Origin: an uncultured bacterium
GTDB lineage: Bacteria; Bdellovibrionota_C; UBA2361; CALJRW01
DNA: 55,368 nucleotides
Reading direction: 5' to 3'
Assembly (NCBI GenBank): GCA_937976335.1
Contig: CALJRW010000072.1
Span: 1-55,368, forward strand
Made by a program: the position numbers and the translations under genes. Below the pieces are notes generated by a model. The model was given only the letters and a program-made list of their open reading frames with translations, did not search any database and was not told where the DNA came from. How positions within the stretch are numbered: position 1 is the stretch's first letter; every line of letters begins with the position of its first letter. Below, piece by piece: positions 54,243 through 55,368 of the stretch.

Positions 54243-54296
54243 GTGTAAGCAGACAATGCTACGCCCTTAAAAGGGTATAGCATTGTCTGCTTACAC
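54243..54296. repeat. Element E, 54-bp near-perfect palindrome
   Basis: A 19-bp arm starting GTGTAAGCAGACAATGCT at 54243 is exactly repeated in inverse at 54278-54296. In between is a smaller CCCTT/AAGGG stem around AA. Such a long perfect dyad between divergent genes is not a terminator; it fits a short palindromic element. Its core resembles the hairpin core of element C. Confidence 0.85.
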
Positions 54297-54322
54297 TAAA
54301 GAGTGTAATGTAATCAAAATCT

Positions 54323-54751
54323 ATGAAAAACAAACAAATATTAACAGCACTAAGCTTACTAATCTCCATCTCTTCCTTCGCTCTTTTCTACAAAACTACC
54401 ACTCCCCTAGAAAGAGAAGCAAAACTGAACTTCGTTGAATGGCAAGGAAACATTCGAGATGAATACGAAAATGAAACTCCTAAATTTGAATTTAGTTATG
54501 ATAATAAAAATATCCAACTAACATCCTTAAATAAATTTAAAACACTAAGGTTAATAAGGTTAATTTCTACGAGCCCTCTAATTCCAAAATTATCCCCTTC
54601 TAATTCAGAGAGAGAGCTTAAATTGCTCTCGTTTTCAAAAAAGTTTTTCTTCCCTATTGAAAAAAGCTCTCTGGAAGACTTAAGAGTACAGTTACTAATA
54701 AAATTAATTACAGAATATAATGAGGAAGAAACAAAAAATGGAACTAAATAG
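54323..54751 (+). CDS. Hypothetical membrane-anchored or secreted protein
   Basis: This 142-aa protein has an N-terminal hydrophobic signal (about residues 7-23, ILTALSLLISISSFALF) and a short charged remainder. It has no recognised domain and no lipobox. It overlaps the HD gene by a few bases, so the two are one operon. No function is claimed. Confidence 0.6.
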   Translation: MKNKQILTALSLLISISSFALFYKTTTPLEREAKLNFVEWQGNIRDEYENETPKFEFSYDNKNIQLTSLNKFKTLRLIRLISTSPLIPKLSPSNSERELKLLSFSKKFFFPIEKSSLEDLRVQLLIKLITEYNEEETKNGTK

Positions 54752-55289
54752 AAACAATGCTCTAAGCTTACTGAATGAATATACCAAAAGCGAAAGCCTT
54801 CTTAAACATGCTGAATGTGTTGAAAAAGCTATGCTTTGGTATGCCAAACATTTCGACTGCTCTGACGCGGAAATAGAAAAATGGGGAATTACAGGCTTAT
54901 TACATGACTTTGACTACGAAATGTATCCTGAGCCTACTAGCCCAAATGGTCATCCATATAAAGGGAATGAAATTTTAAAAGAACTTTCTTACCCAGAGGA
55001 TATAAGAGAAGCAATCATGGGACATGCTGAATACACTAATGTTTCAAGAACTAGTCTTATGGCAAAAGCTTTATTTGCAGTAGATGAACTCTCTGGCTTA
55101 GTTTTTGCTTGCTCATTAGTTAGACCTGACAAATGCATTGCCAATTTAAAAGTTAGCTCTGTTAGAAAAAAATTTAAAAATAAAAAATTCGCTGCAGGAT
55201 GCAATAGAGATGATATCTTAAAAGGCGCCAAAGAGCTTAATATTGAACTTGATCAACATTTTGCGAATATTATAGAGGCTTTGAGTTGA
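54738..55289 (+). CDS. HD-domain phosphohydrolase-like protein
   Basis: This 183-aa protein has H..HD..D: LKHAECVEKAM, then GLLHDFDYEMYP, GHPYKGNEIL and a later MGHAEYTN, fitting a small HDIG-type metal-dependent hydrolase fold. The start is set at ATG 54738, which has GAGGAA sixteen bases upstream; an ATG at 54720 is an alternative. It overlaps the previous gene. The substrate is unknown. The remaining sequence to 55368 shows no feature. Confidence 0.82.
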   Translation: MELNRNNALSLLNEYTKSESLLKHAECVEKAMLWYAKHFDCSDAEIEKWGITGLLHDFDYEMYPEPTSPNGHPYKGNEILKELSYPEDIREAIMGHAEYTNVSRTSLMAKALFAVDELSGLVFACSLVRPDKCIANLKVSSVRKKFKNKKFAAGCNRDDILKGAKELNIELDQHFANIIEALS

Positions 55290-55368
55290 TTTTTTAATTG
55301 TTCAAAAAAACTAAGTAGGTATAACATTAACAAGCTTAGGATTAGAAGTTTTTTTATCTCTAACGATA

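Overview
The window comes from a low-G+C (about one third by eye), Gram-negative bacterium. Outer-membrane barrels, LolA-like and MMPL/RND exporters, a di-haem peroxidase and a cyclopropane-fatty-acid type cluster all point to a diderm. The lineage cannot be fixed from the sequence; a proteobacterial or former deltaproteobacterial/Bdellovibrionota-like host is a guess. Many genes lack a clear Shine-Dalgarno site. The window holds housekeeping genes (udk, ileS, CCA-adding enzyme, tRNA-Ile and tRNA-Ala) and an unusual number of short dispersed elements.

Layout: 1-2663 holds four small unknown genes between two 188-bp direct repeats (element A). 2695-5976 has uridine kinase, a dimethylarginine-hydrolase-type enzyme and a HerA-like ATPase. 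6317-32360 is a large lipid locus. On the minus strand, in order of transcription, it runs: ketosynthase, CysD, CysN/C (PAPS supply), MMPL exporter 2, sulfotransferase, a 3043-aa polyketide synthase, a chalcone-isomerase-like lipid-binding protein, a membrane-tethered LolA-like protein, MMPL exporter 1 and an outer-membrane barrel. On the plus strand, divergently, it runs: thioester-reductase-like protein, acyl carrier protein and FabZ-like dehydratase. 32390-38129 has a small unknown gene, an Lrp-like regulator, a ROK protein, an unknown gene, two tRNAs, an HNH protein and the CCA-adding enzyme. 38124-39562 is a REP-associated tyrosine transposase (RAYT) element. 39567-47592 has ileS, a broken ABC transporter, a cytochrome c peroxidase and a large secreted SdrD-B protein. 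47835-52293 is a second lipid cluster (NTF2-like, cyclopropane synthase, DUF1365, amine oxidase, SDR). The window ends with a nuclease, a HELAH metalloprotease-like protein, a membrane-anchored unknown and an HD-domain protein.

The most interesting inference is that 6317-32360 makes, sulfates and exports a polyketide-derived lipid. A single fully reducing PKS module ends in a reductive-release domain, which should give an aldehyde or alcohol. The sulfotransferase sits 3 bp after an MMPL exporter gene. CysD is translationally coupled to a ketosynthase by a GTGA overlap, and CysN/C follows, so the sulfate-activation genes appear to belong to the pathway. A second MMPL, a LolA-like domain on a lysine-rich tether and an outer-membrane barrel could carry the product across the envelope. 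The gene content parallels the mycobacterial sulfolipid-1 locus (PKS, sulfotransferase, MmpL) but in a diderm with an LPS-type outer membrane. The product is not predictable from sequence alone.

The other theme is mobile repeats. Element A has 21-bp terminal inverted repeats that match the ends of the RAYT element, so A looks like its non-autonomous partner. Elements B, C and D have their own inverted repeats. They sit against stop codons (HerA, peroxidase) or at gene starts (LolA-like, chalcone-isomerase-like), and one C copy marks the breakpoint of the truncated ABC transporter.
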